Source of the DNA: Augochlora pura
Taxonomy: Eukaryota > Arthropoda > Insecta > Hymenoptera > Halictidae
Reading direction: 5' to 3'
Assembly: GCF_028453695.1 (NCBI RefSeq)
Contig: NC_135773.1
Location: 9,052,001 to 9,116,000 of the forward strand
Length of the DNA stretch: 64,000 nt
This document shows positions 9,101 to 22,100 of this stretch, in pieces. Numbering within the stretch: position 1 is the first letter of the stretch; each line of letters begins with the position of its first letter. Under the pieces are notes generated by a model. The model did no database searches. It had not been told where the DNA came from and saw only the letters and a program-made list of their open reading frames with translations. The position numbers were made by a program, and so were the translations under genes.

Positions 9101-12100
9101 GTTTATGAAAAAAATGGTAGCCAATTGTTAGCAACTATAAAAACAAGCCGCGAAGTTCGAATAATCGTATCTCCTCTTCCCAAATTTTCCTTTCGCGTTT
9201 ACAAGTTGATGGACAATTTGAGAGAATTTACTGTGAGCGCAAGTGTCAATGTCAAGAGACTGATACAAGATCTTGGACAATTGTCACGACCCAAACAATG
9301 TAATTCGAAGGAGTTCTGACTTTAACCGGCGTAGAACCTTCGAAAAAGCGGGACGTTTCGATTTCGAAGGAAGACGATAAAGTCGTTCGATGCGAACGAA
9401 AGAGTCCCGACGATGCCGAAAAGATCGGCTTAACGGCAAAGTGGAAAGTGAAGGTACGTCTCTGGCAATGACGTTGTGGTAAATCGTACAGGTGCAACGT
9501 TTCCATCGGCCGTGTACCATGCACGCACACTTCCACCGGAATTCAGATCCCGACCCACGACTGTACACCATATACGTAAACGACCAAACTTATGTAAACA
9601 CCAGTGAAACCGACCGCCGCACCTAATTTACCGAGCGCTTCACTGCCGTCGGCTGATTCTCCATTTTATCTGTGTCAGCTTTATTTACGACACGTTCGTC
9701 GTCATCCGCCGGCACTTTCGACCTATCGAAAAAAATCTCTTCTCATTCCTTGAAAACGCTAGCGCGCGTCAATGCCATCAAGGGAGTTCCCATTTAAAAT
9801 GGAGAACCTTGCAGGACATAATTTGAAATCGATTATTTCATTATGAAAACATTGTTTAAAACATAGTTAGTTTAGAAATTGAATGATAGAGTTACAAATA
9901 AGATTTTGTAGTGGTGGATATTTAAAAAATAATAACAACAACAACAAGAATGGTAATAATAATAATAATAAGAAGTATTTATTGGTGTATACGGGTAGAA
10001 AAACTCCTTATTACAGAAGAGTAGTAACAAATAGATAGATTCTATATAGCAATCGCATAATACAAATAAAGAGAAGAAGGAAGGAGAAAGTTATTCGCTG
10101 CTACTTCTGCTTTTAAGGATAGATTTTAATTGGCAACGATTTATGCGTGTACACTGTCAAATTTTTATCCATCGGAGTCTGCGATAATCGTCCACTCTTT
10201 ATCGAAACGAAGAAGTTACATTTTATTGAACAACGTAATGAAGGCAACATACTTTCCTAAAATAAACCAAAGCTTCGGACGATTGCATCCGGTTACGCCC
10301 TTTTCCTATCTGTCTGGAATAAAAAGTGTCCCTGCAATTACGGATTCCCCTCGTGATCGCAGAACACGAGTCGTTTCAAGAACGCCGGTGTCGCCATAAT
10401 GACGGTGTAACCAGTCGAACGACTGAAATATACGATCCGAATAGTTCTTCTGAATTTGCATATCTTGAATTCCCGGCTTCATTGTAGAAAAATATAGCCG
10501 ACCGTTTCCCACCCCCTTCGCCAGGATATCTTAAAAAGAATATAATGATCGCGGGGTATTAATAAACCGCAGATCTTTATACACTTATAAGGAATGCAGA
10601 TTTAGGAACTACAGGAGAACGTTCACATTTGCGAAGATTAAGAATAGGTAATTTGTCCGGATTATAAAATTATTTAAGAAAATTAGAATTCTTTATGCTA
10701 ATCCGCACGTCCATTCAGTTTATGCAAACTGGTTTGTCTTGAGAGGGAGAAGGGGTATTAACCAGAAGTTTATGAATGCGATAAAGGTTCTTAGTGGATA
10801 AAAGAGAGAATGTTTAATGTTTTTCTTGGAACTGTTGTCTTGATAAGATTAATGCAACAGCGTTCAGTATTCTAAATATGTAGAGACTCTTGTTATTAGT
10901 GTTGGTGGTGTTCACTCTTTAATTGCAATCGATAGATACTTTCTATCCGCACGAGACCACCGCCGCCTTCGTCGTTAAACGATTTACGAAATACGTGTCT
11001 ACATCTTTCAGGCATTAGAGAGTCAATGCTGCTCCTTGATCTTGGACCCGGGTGAGCTATGCATCTATGGATCTGGCATTTTGATCCTTTCCTCTAACGT
11101 AGTAACATATTTACAAATATGTATATTTATATCACGAAATCATACAACAGCAAGCAAAATTGAAGGACTACTTTTCGATTTGACCTTCAAAAACCCTTGA
11201 AAATGTTCAATAAAAAATTGTTATTCATATCATTGTAATTTATATTAGAAAATAGACACGATACTCTGAAATTTTTCTCATAGTATCATTCAACATCACA
11301 TTAAATGAACAACGTTCTATTGGTTTCAATTGGAGTATAAACTTTTAAATATAATAAAGAATTAGTTGATAGAACCTGAGAGAAATGAATGGTAACAATC
11401 TCAATCTCGATTGAATCTTTCACAGCTATCTAATACGTCGCCACGCGTTGGAATTCTTACTACCTCGCTTTCTCGACGGTCTTCTCTTCTCTGATACGCT
11501 CGGAATTTCTCTCAGGTATTTTCTATACGTATTTGCAGCTTTCTGTGCACCATATCGTACGCAATATTCTTCCATTATACAACAAAAATCTTTATTAACT
11601 ACCGTTGACACTGCAAATTAAATGAATAAACGACGATTCCTTGAATAGATCATAAAATTGATAATAAAACTAGAAACAGCATATGTTGATTCTAACTTAA
11701 GTAGAAAAGGATTGCAATCAATATCGTATTTCTAAACACATCTTATTAAAAAATGAAATGCGAATTATTAATAATAATATTAGTATTTCTCCTGTATGTT
11801 GAAAATTTGCATTCTACGTGAGACAGTTTAAGATGTAATAGTAGTCGAGAGAAAGAATACAATAAAAGTAGAACGTGTTCGATCGAATATTCTGTATGCT
11901 CAGGTGTAAGCTCAGCCTTGACCTTTAGGTAGGATTCGAATGTCTTGATCCTCCCAAGACTATAGTTACACAATTTTTAATGGCATCTGTCATTGTTACT
12001 ATAGCTGAAGAACAATGCTAAAAAATTGATGGAGCAAGGAATCAGGAAGTATTCTATCGCAAAATGATATCTTTTTTACAATTGTTAAGAATATAAAACT

Positions 12101-14280
12101 GCTTCTATGGGAGCTTTTACAATATAATGATTAATTTTTATGTATACTAAAATGGAAAATGATTGAACATTGAACAAATATGATTTGCTTTGTAGTATAT
12201 GGCCAAAAAAGTACTAAGAAAGATGACGAGAAGAAGGATGAAGAGTTTACATGTCCTGAAGGTCAAGGCAATGGTAATTTCGCAGACCCAGCGACGTGTA
12301 GAAGATTCTATCAGGTAATGGATAAAAAATCCGTAGTATAAAAATATGATACAATAATGCATAAACTAACATCACTTTTTTGTACAACAGTGTGTTGATG
12401 GATATCCATATCTCAACAGATGTCCATCAGGGCTGCACTTCGACGACATCAGTAAATTCTGTACATTCAAAAATGAAGCTCGCTGCGGCCCCATTGCTAC
12501 AAGTAATTATTGTATTCAGAAACAAACGTCGATTCTATCTCCTTCTAGTAATTTTAAATTTATATAGACTTTCTGAATTTTAGCTCCAGCACCGGTGACT
12601 GAACCACCAACTGATTTAGCAATGAGATGTGATACTTCAGAATGCCAGTTACCATACTGCTATTGTTCAAGAGATGGTACAATAATTCCTGGTGGCTTTC
12701 AACCGGAAGATGTACTTTGTTTTTCACTTTTATATACGATTTTTTTGACATGTTTCTAATGAAAAACTCTCATTTCAGACTCCTCAAATGATAATAATGA
12801 CCTTTGACGGGGCAATAAATCATAATAACTTCGATCATTATCAAAAGATATTCGCCACTGAACGACTGAATCCAAACAATTGTCCATTGAAAGGCACTTT
12901 CTTCATCTCGCACGAGTATTGTAATTACAATATGGTACAGAGTCTGGCGCATGATGGACATGAAATTGCTACTGAAACTATATCGTAAATATTATGGACG
13001 ACAAAGTATACTAATCACCCCTCTTATCATCTGCATCAATAAATTTTTTATCTTTAATAATACAAAGAAATATCAGAGAAAAACATAATTCAACTAGACA
13101 AAATAAGAGAGTTATTGATGTTGAAGTTAGGTGGGACATTTGACATACAATGGTGAGGAAAATGATATACAAATTCATTGTTCAGATTACAGAAGGGATT
13201 GGAAGATAAAGGATACGAAGAATGGGTTGGAGAGATGATAGGAATGCGAGAAATACTTAAGCACTTCAGCAACATCTCTACGAGCGAGGTTGTCGGTATG
13301 AGAGCTCCATACTTAAAGCCAGGAAGAAATACTCAGTACAAAGTATTGGAAGATTTTGGATATATATACGATAGCAGCATTGGAATTTCTCCATTAAAAG
13401 TACCAATCTGGCCTTATACTCTCGATTATAAGATACCTCACGAATGTAAAGCAGGCACATGTCCCACTAAATCATTCCCAGGTACTTAATCATTTCTTTT
13501 TATATCTACATATATCTTCATGTAATCAAGTTTCTCCTTACCGTTGCCGAATATCTTCGTTTCTCAGGTGTATGGGAACTGCCATTAAATGCTCACTATG
13601 TTGAAAGCTACGAAGGAGGACATTGTCCTTACTTAGACCAGTGTGTACTCCATAATCATGACCCCGAAGAAGTTTTTGAATGGCTGCAAGAAGACTTTAA
13701 TCGATACTATGAGCAAAACAGAGCACCATACATGATGCCTTTCCACACAAATTGGTTCCAAATAAAAGAATTGGAACGAGGATTGGCGAAGTTCCTTGAT
13801 TGGGCAGTGACATTGTAAGTAAAAAATAATTCCAGCTTCAGATAAAGAAATCAATCAATTTCATTATAAAAATTAACTTTTACTATATATTTACAGACCT
13901 GATGTGTACTTTGTGACTGCTACGCAAGCACTTACATGGATCACCGATCCAAAACCAATTAAATCTCTCAATAACTTTGAAGGATGGTCATGTAAAAAGA
14001 AAGAAAATATCCCCGGACCACCATGTAATAATGCAAATAAATGTGCTTTAGATTTCAAACCTACAGAGTCAAATTTTACTACGACCAGGTCAGTGGCTAT
14101 TGAAATGTAAAAGAACTAATGATTTAGAATGATGATAATAATAATAGTAATAATAATAAAAATAAATATTTTTACAGGTATCTGGAAACATGCAGAGAAT
14201 GTCCCAATAAATATCCTTGGTTGGGGGATTCTAAAGGAACTGGACTATACAATGATAATTATAATCCTGAAAAAAAATAG
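6191..14280 (+). CDS. Cda4: Chitin deacetylase-like protein, CDA4 type
   Basis: A secreted cuticle or peritrophic chitin-modifying family protein. Nine exons keep phase throughout: 6191-6242, 12196-12314, 12391-12502, 12584-12711, 12779-12984, 13186-13481, 13568-13814, 13897-14088 and 14178-14280, giving 484 aa. Residues 1 to about 21 form a signal peptide (LLICAALIVSVYG). Residues ~36-95 are a six-Cys CBM14 chitin-binding domain (NFADPATCRRFYQC). The polysaccharide deacetylase fold starts near 138 (QMIIMTFDGA) and includes GMRAPYLKPGRN, YIYDSSI and MMPFHTNWF. There is no LDLa domain, which excludes the serpentine/vermiform group. The metal site looks altered: TFDG replaces TFDD and GHEIATETIS lacks the usual His pair. 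Exon 1 lies 6 kb upstream and is supported by phase and signal peptide only. The symbol is by resemblance to insect CDA4. Confidence 0.9.
6243..12195. other. CDA4 intron 1 (about 6 kb)
   Basis: AT-rich intron with no gene I can support. It holds a short AAC/AAT trinucleotide tract near 9928-9975, a poly-T tract near 8311, and one minus-strand frame near 11426-11611 discussed in the findings. No transposase or RNA gene was recognised. Regulatory elements for the developmentally controlled CDA gene could lie here, but I cannot point to one. Confidence 0.5.
9928..9975. repeat. Trinucleotide microsatellite (AAC then AAT)
   Basis: A run of AACAACAAC followed by AATAATAAT within the first CDA4 intron. 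Confidence 0.85.
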
Positions 14281-14858
14281 AAACTTTTATAAGTGTAATA
14301 GAATGATTATTAGAAAGAGTTCAACTAATTTTCATTGATTTTGATCTACGTACGTGATGTGTAAAATAGATTTGGAATCTTTAACTTAATCAGACTTTCG
14401 GATAGACATTGAAAGTATTGAAATGAATGACATAACATTTTGTAAGAATGATAAAAAAATATATTGTTAATTTCACTTTCTTTGAACTTCATGTAATACT
14501 AGTTTCAATATGTATAATTTTCTGTTCTCCTTTTGTACAGTGATGTTATTGTACTTTCAGTAATAACATAACCGTTTTTTTTTTCTTTTGTATTATAATT
14601 ATCACTTACTGTTTTTTAAAATAGTAGGTCTAAATATAATTAGACTATAAAGTGTGGACAGTATTGTTACATCAGAATTTTCCTTAGGCGCTAGATTATT
14701 TTTTTATATACCAGAATGTCATGATGGATCCTGAACATATAATTAATATAAAAATACAACATGCTGTCATATAGCATAATAATAATCTATATATTTTAAA
14801 TTCAAGTTTACTATTACATGAAAACAATGCACAGTTTTAGAGTACTGTCATTAATTGT
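14281..14858. other. 3' ends of two convergent genes
   Basis: AT-rich space between the stop of the chitin deacetylase (plus strand) and the stop of NDUFC2 (minus strand). It must hold both 3' UTRs and polyadenylation signals. I see no coding sequence. Confidence 0.6.
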
Positions 14859-15603
14859 CTAACGTACTGGATGCCATGGCTGAAATAATTCTCCATAAGG
14901 TTTATAATCTGAAATAATAAATATCACTAATTAGATAAAAATAGATAGAAACAGACATAATTTGATAGTTTCAAATAATTTACCTGGTTTAGGAAATCTG
15001 TCTGGATGCAGCTTGATGTAATCTAGCAACTGCGCATTACGCCTTTCCCAGACTCTTCTAAATCCTAATGATACGCACGACCCAAATGCAAAACCAGCCA
15101 ATCCACCCAAGGCATGATGATGCAAAGCTGATAAAACGCAAAAATTTTATTCATACAATTCTAATATGACATCTATTCTAAATATTAAATGGGACTGATA
15201 TAGAAATAATTAATTGAAAAGTTGGGTGCAATTCTTCAACTATAAACTGATATCATTTTTATAGATTTTTTGTCCTTTAAAATGGTTTGGCATAATCTTA
15301 ATCTGCACCGAAAGGATTAATAGTATTCTTGACAGCACTGCCAATTCAAATACTTGCATTATATAATTACAATTACTATTATTAGGTTAGGGTTATCTGC
15401 TTACGAAAAAAAACGATGATGAAGGACTTACAGGCATTCCATGCTTTTCTCATATTATTATTCCGCCAAAATGATAGACCAATAGCTGTAATGGTTGACA
15501 TTGTTTCAATAAAGTATCTCTCGATAAAAGGCGTCTGGTCGTATGTCCTATCCGTCAAAAGATCAATTGCCCATTGGGCTGGAGACTCCGATGATTCAGT
15601 CAT
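14859..15603 (-). CDS. NDUFC2: NADH dehydrogenase 1 subunit C2 (complex I accessory subunit)
   Basis: Accessory subunit of mitochondrial complex I in the inner membrane. Three minus-strand exons, 15603-15432, 15127-14984 and 14908-14859, join in phase to a 121-aa protein, the usual size for the family. It starts MTESSESPAQWAIDLL. The middle has two hydrophobic stretches (TMSTITAIGLSFW; ALGGLAGFAFGSCVSLG). The C-terminus LDYIKLHPDRFP followed by YGELFQPWHPVR matches the conserved NDUFC2/B14.5b ending (IKSHPEDFP ... HPVR in mammals). The gene converges on CDA4. Assignment rests mainly on the C-terminal half; the N-terminal half is not diagnostic. Confidence 0.85.
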
Positions 15604-15974
15604 TTTATTTACCGTAACACTTTACAAAGGCTATCAACAATATAATAATGTTTACGAATATTGTTTTCTATCACAAATTACGGCAGACTACTGTGTATAT
15701 AGCAGAAGCCTGAACAGCGGTAAAAGAACACGGATATTGGCGAAGTCACATGTGTACTCTGTAGTATGTAAGTATATGTACAGGGGTACAAACATGGACA
15801 GTCGACTCACAATTTAAGAGCTTTTTTCACACAATCCAAGAACATTTTTATCTCTACCATTTTATTGTGCATTTATCTTTGAGAATTTACTTTAAAAAGA
15901 GAACAGGAAATGATCGAGAGAGATAAAAAAAACCGAATGGGCCCTACGCGTGAGTGTTTACTCTGCTTGCAGTC

Positions 15975-16151
15975 TCACTCTTTTCGTGCATCCGTACATT
16001 TAGCGCTCCATTTGAAACACGAGATATATTTTTCGCCAGCGGTATACCACCACCCATTACGAATACGAATATGAACGCTGTATCTTTCTATTATGCTCGA
16101 TGTAAGAACTAAGGTTATACACAATGCAATATAAACGACATATATCATCAT
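15975..16151 (-). CDS. Candidate small secreted peptide, 58 aa
   Basis: Open frame read from an ATG at 16151 to a stop at 15975. I do not recognise it. It starts with a good signal-peptide-like segment (MMIYVVYIALCITLVLTSS). A basic, aromatic mature part follows, with NGWWYTAGEKYISCF and two Cys residues (SCFKWSAKC) eight positions apart. It ends DARKE. It could be a single-exon peptide gene, one exon of a larger gene, or chance. It sits about 370 bases beyond the NDUFC2 start, and no intron is needed to read it. No homologue is claimed. Confidence 0.3.
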   Translation of the reverse strand: MMIYVVYIALCITLVLTSSIIERYSVHIRIRNGWWYTAGEKYISCFKWSAKCTDARKE

Positions 16152-16169
16152 ATTCTTATTAAGGAACAC

Positions 16170-17339
16170 AAGTTCTTATAAATTAATAATCAACGAACGT
16201 TGCATAATAACATCATTTATGATCAGAAAAGAGTAAGACAAAACAATAAATAAAAAGTTCACATTGATGCATTGAGCATCGTTCGAAAATTCGCTGGTGA
16301 TGTGGTCCATAATTCAACGAGGTGAAAAGTACGAGTCGAATATCGCGCCGCGTGTTTCAGATGGAGCATCAGACGAACAGATGCGCGAGAAGAGTGAGAT
16401 TGCTGTGTGACTCGTTTCACACGTGGTTGTGCTGGGGTCTTGCTGTCTTGCTCCCTCGTTATTTCATTTCTTTGTCATTGATTATGAAGACAACACTATT
16501 CAGCTGTGAATCAACCAATCAGAATACAACAATTCGCTGCATTCTCTCAATTCAAGAGTTTCATTGCCCCTAGATGTGGTTCTTGAATTGAGAGGCTACT
16601 GTACACACCATGAATGGATAGAAGACGAGGTTTGGGGTAAGTACATACGTGCTACATATATTCCTGTAAGTAGTAAACAGAGATGAGAAGATTTCAAAGA
16701 CATAAATAATAAAATGGATAATAAATTGATACAATTCGAAATAAGTTACTACTTCATCAACTTTGATCGATCTCAAAATTTCTCGTTCTTTGATCTAGAG
16801 GGTGCAATTAGAAGTTTCCAGCACGGTCGGTAACGGAAATTTACCTCACTGTCGTGAAAGCATGTACACCTATCTTAAGGGGCTCCCAAAAATTTGGCAC
16901 CCTCGTCCTTGAGAGTAATTACGAACATTACATTGCGAACGTGACTAACAAATCCGTAGATGAAACACGACAAATGAACCCAAATATGGTAATAGTTATC
17001 TAGTCAGAAAGCGTTACCAGGAACGTTCGCGTATCAATGTACCGTCGACATTAATACGTATTGATTACAGTCCTATAATACTTAATGCAACAGCATTCTA
17101 ACGTTGCAATCCGATCGATAAAATAATATTTTCGACACGGCGCTACCGCTTCGTAATTATTACGACCAATTATGAATGCGAGCTTGCGGGGGAAATTAAG
17201 TACACTCTTGGTCTCTGCTAACCGAACGCGTGCAAGCGCGCAGACTCGTTAAAGACGCCAAACGTTTTCGTTAGACGTAAGACGCGGCGGGACGTAACGG
17301 CGTTGCTAAATATAATACGCGAAGGCACGCGATTCCCTT
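16170..17339. other. Intergenic, no gene seen
   Basis: Mixed-composition sequence with no supported gene. CpG density rises after about 17100, toward the presumed promoter of the amino-acid transporter heavy chain. Confidence 0.5.
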
Positions 17340-17638
17340 ACGGCTGGGGGCACCAGGACGGTCAACAACATCCGCGAGCACAAACATTCGTCCTCGGTAG
17401 TGATCTTGTTGTACGTCGGCTGCTCACGGAGTTAGTTTCTTGCGCGCAGAAGCCGGGACCATAGAAGACGAATTAATCGCTGAGCGTCGAACAAGTGGGA
17501 GATACGGCCGGTCCGAAAGAACAGACCGATAGTTCCGCGGTTCCTTCAGCTTCAGGATTTCCCGTGGACGAATCTATATGTGCTTCGGGCGTTCTACCGA
17601 TGTTGACTCTGTCAGGTGATCACCGGCCGAATTACAGG
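17340..17638 (+). promoter_or_regulatory. Probable promoter and non-coding first exon of the CD98hc gene
   Basis: A CpG-rich stretch that ends in a strong donor (TTACAG then GTGAGACC at 17639). There is no long open frame. The first coding exon of the next gene (19160) has an acceptor-like TTCGACAG directly before its ATG, so a 1.5-kb 5' UTR intron fits. The transcription start is not defined. Confidence 0.45.
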
Positions 17639-19159
17639 TGAGACCGATCGCAAATCGACAACTGCTATCATGCTCGCTGCGAACCGTTTCGTTACTTGGT
17701 ACCAAGCTGGAGTCAAAATGCGTCCCCAATTTTTCGCGAATTTTCTACATCTGTACACAATTTTTTCTCGCGACATATAGTCAAACATTGATAATCCGTT
17801 TTGTTGCTTTTATAACAGCTGTTGCGTTCTCGCGGCGCGCTGGAGGCAAGACTTTCAAGGAAGTACAGTTCGTCGACTACATTTAAAACGTTAGAGGTAG
17901 TTCTAAAAGCGAATACGCAAATGAAAGTTCCGATTAAAATAGAAATCCTCCAGTTGCCTTTTCGTGTATAACAACACGAAAGCGAGAGTTTGATATTTCA
18001 TTATTTTTATAAATTTTCGTCTCGTTCTATCGTGAGGAGTTAGCTCGCTTATACCACAAATCGTGTTCCGTTACGATCTAAATTAGCGGAATCAGCGGTC
18101 GCGTGACCGATTCATCGTATTCTTAGCGATCACATGAACGGACTGTTTGGTGGTGCGAACGTTCGCATTAGGAACTAGCACGTGTTCAATGGGATTCGAC
18201 GATTCCCCGAAGAGGCCCGACAACTGCTTCGGTCCCGTGACAATCGCGTGACTCGATCAAATTTTTTACAGGCTTCGAATTATTTGGCGTCCTATATAGC
18301 ACTAACCCGTTCCAAACCCGCCAAGAGTCTCGGTTCTCCGTACATCTAAATATACTCCGTTATCGTACCGTGTCGAATGGCTTGCAACGCGGTATGTGCG
18401 CCGCCGAACTTTGCGTAAAACTAATTGACATCTTGGTATTGCATACCATAAACTGGCATAAACTGGACCCGTTGGCGTCACACTATGACGTAATCGTGTC
18501 TGCTATTCTTTCGGAGTATCGACGGCGAAACAATGCCCGCGTGCTCGGACGATTGTAATACGAACGGTCCTTTGCAGCTCGTGACCATTTAATGGATTAC
18601 GGGAGAAAATCGTAGCGCTGCCATAGGCGACGACGAGAGAACTCGCCGATCAATAAGCCGCACGGCTGGCGGACACGTTCGGTTCGCGTTCTGTTCGTAA
18701 ATATGACGACCACGCTGGATTGCATTTCATCGCGTCGGACGTGTTGTGTGACACGATTGTGCGTCGGCTGCTCCCATAGATCGAATTTCAACGTGAAACT
18801 CTCCGACGTCAGCATCGCCGCCGTGAAGCAGAATTTCAGCAAGCGCATAAATAACGAGTCGCGTTTTACCGTCCCTATCGCACTTATATAACTGTTCTCT
18901 TCATGGTTCTTTTTTAACTGTGCGTTTCGTTTGCCGGAACGAATTCGCTTGGACGTGGAAGTGCCGGCGCGACGCGCGACCTTACGGAAGTAGAAACACC
19001 GTGACGCTTTTAGTTCGAAACGTTTCGGTGAATCGGATGTTTGTTCCGTTTTGTGTTGTGACTTCGGCAAATTGTTGTCCATGTGCTGTAGATACTAGAC
19101 GTTGCTGTACCATCGTATGAGGGACAAAACAATCGGACGACTTTCTACGTTCGACAGAA

Positions 19160-22100
19160 ATGAATATCCAGAAGCCCGAGGGTCTTTTGTCGGTGGTGTT
19201 GCCTACTGAACTCGCGTCTTTGCCCAGCTCGCGGCAGCTCATTATAAATCACGACCAACAGGTGCGTCCGACACAAATAACGTACCCTTTTGTCTTCCCC
19301 ACCCTTTCCACTGTGCTGTTCGCACGTTGCATTGGCCACGTGTACGCTCTCCCTTTTAGGAAAGGATTCTTAACAGGTTCGCCGACAGCGTAATCGGGTA
19401 CGCTGTCGTTCACAAGTCTTCCGAGCATCGATTTTTCGTCGACTCATTGTAAATGTTGCCGTGACTAATCGAGTGTTTAGCAGAATTATTTAAATGAGTT
19501 AGAAAATGAATGGCGAGCCACGAAATATGTCATAACTTCTACAATTTACTTATATTATCACAGTCGGGAATTTATCGCGGCAATTAGCAATTTGGAGGAC
19601 GTTTGAACATTTTAAAATATTTTATGTGCTTCAATCCTGTTTAATGAAGATGATAATTTTCGAATACATTATTATCTGATTTTGGACAGAATGGTAGTGG
19701 CGAACGTGTTATGATTTCGATCGTTTCACAATGATTTCGTTGTATTAATTAGTCGTAGGTTTTACGTAGAATATTGCTAGAGCTGACTGTGTGTTTCTGT
19801 TTAAAATACTGTAGATTATTGTTTACGATGAAGTAGCGATTGATTTCGGTAAACGAATCTTTTCTCGGACAGGACGAAGAAGCGTCGGATTGTCCACTTT
19901 TGACACCGAGCCCACGGAACGACAATGTCCTCGATTCTGGCGCCATTTTCGTCACTTTGGAGGGGAATCCCGTGGAGTCCATTTCGCCGCCGATACTCGA
20001 GAACATCAACAAAGAAGATGGTCTTAACGAATTCATGAGCATAGTGAACAGTTCGAGCAGAGTTCTGAACGATGGTAAGCTTCCATTAATAGCAATGACG
20101 TATGAATATACATACTTGCATAGGTAATAATCCTATCTGCAATTAAAAGATCATCTGTGCATATTATACACATCTAAAGCTCGCTTTTCCAGGGAAATAT
20201 ATTTACTATGACAAACCCTTATAACATAAATCAGAAACATAATCGTCGGACAATCAATGGGCGAACAGGATAATCAGCAGACTGCAGATTTTTATGCAAA
20301 ACATCAATTGCAATAGATTGGAACCAGATAGATATTTCAATTCTACTTTTGTAATTTTAATTGTCTGAAACTAGTATATTGATATTTCCCAATTATCTAA
20401 ACACTTACACCACTTTAAATCGCGCCTTTTCACTTTAGCCATAAATGTGTAAAATCCGCAGTCTAATGACCAGTTAATCGCCACCGTCGTATCTTCGACG
20501 CGTTGTTCTTTCTTCAGCAAAGCAAACCGTCGCGTAATACGCATTTTCTTCGCCGGACTTACGTAATCGTTTAAGTGTCGCACTCGTGATTATTTTACAG
20601 ACAATAAAACGGCTTAATTGGCTCCGGTTTCAACTTCATCGATGAAATCATTTAAAAGAAGTTCGACAGTTGAGTCTCAACTAGTGGTCGCCGATGATCG
20701 TCCCGAGTCGTGACGGCCGCTCTTGCGAAATCGAAGCTTTTTAAATATCGGGACGCGAACGGAAACTGGTTCCGCTTGCCGCCGGTCCATTGTCGATTTC
20801 GTTATTTATTGCAGAGCCGAGCTCCCGTGATCCGATGGTGGAATCGACCAGCAGCAGCAGCAGCAGCGACACGAGCGGCCCCGTTTGCGCGCAATTGTTG
20901 ACGCAGCTGAACACCGCGTATCAACATCTGGCCCCCGATGCACAGGCACTGGTAAGCACCCCCGATCTAATGAACCCCTAACTGCCGACGTGGAGTTTCG
21001 GTCGGTCAATAATGGAAATCATGTACGCTCGTACACGAAAGTATTCGAATATAAGTTTTGTTAAATTTAATTTAGTCAAATTAAATTTGACTAAACATAC
21101 TAATATAATTTTGACTTTTACGCCATTTTATGATTCATTTACAATATGTATTTTTCCCTTGCAACTTGTATGCAAGAATCCACTTTATGGACAATATGTG
21201 TAAGACATGTCCAAATATAATTTGTTACTTTAATTTGTTAATGTCATTTTATAAGTTTCTTTGGACGCATTAAAGAATGAAACGTTCGAATACTCTTGTG
21301 CATAAGTGTACATCGATCCAGCGAAATGTTACAGACCTTATGAGCCTAGCTCAGCAGTTAGGGGTAGACGAACGATTATGTATGTTCATGTGGCAATAAT
21401 AATAAAACGTTGACAACAGGACACTGAACGTATCTTTGATACTGCAAAATTTCGTGCGACTAATACCAAAATAATTGAGATTTTGGTTTCCATTTACTAA
21501 AAACTGGTTCCCTGTTTCGATGGCGTGTCGTTCCTTCACATAGTTTGCGGATTCGGAGGAATTCCAGTGAAGTTTTGTCATGCTTTCGATCGATTCGACT
21601 TGCAAATAGTAGTTTAGTGCGATTGGTTGATTGTGGGAGTTGAAATTTAAATAATCCAGCTCGAACAGAAGAAGACGTATGTTCGAATGCCTGTTTTCGC
21701 TGCTAATGTTGCTACACGTTTTGTTTCGTCCACGGCCGATTACCAGTTTTACCTTCGATCTAAATGCGTCTAGTGCGCTTCCACCTACGCGTCTGGTTAC
21801 TTTAATTTTTTGTACATGCAAATATACAGATTTGCCTATGCAAATGAAAAATGGCGTAATTCGAAGGGATGCGTTTGCTGAACCGACCTGTTTGCTGTCA
21901 CTGTTTTATGAGACGTCACGAGAAACTACGCATCGTTTTATCGTATCATTTATTCAGTGAATGAAATTCTCGGTTATTACAGAAATAAGCAGTGGACAGT
22001 ATAATAAGAACACGAATAAGTCACTGTCGCTCAGATCATAACGTACGTAAAAATAGAAATGCAACACGGTTAAATAATCGTAATGGCAGCAATGTTTCCG

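Noticed and set aside
11009..11051. Short cassette exon in CDA4 intron 1 (acceptor TTTCAG, donor GTGAGC)
   Set aside because: Its 40-base length would shift the CDA4 frame and it separates the signal peptide from the mature protein.
18597..19082. 161-aa minus-strand frame before the CD98hc start
   Set aside because: No domain or signal; lies in CpG-rich sequence where stop codons are rare, with other frames open on the opposite strand.
21351..21821. 156-aa minus-strand frame in a CD98hc intron
   Set aside because: No family resemblance and a biased, low-information composition; nothing around it suggests a gene.
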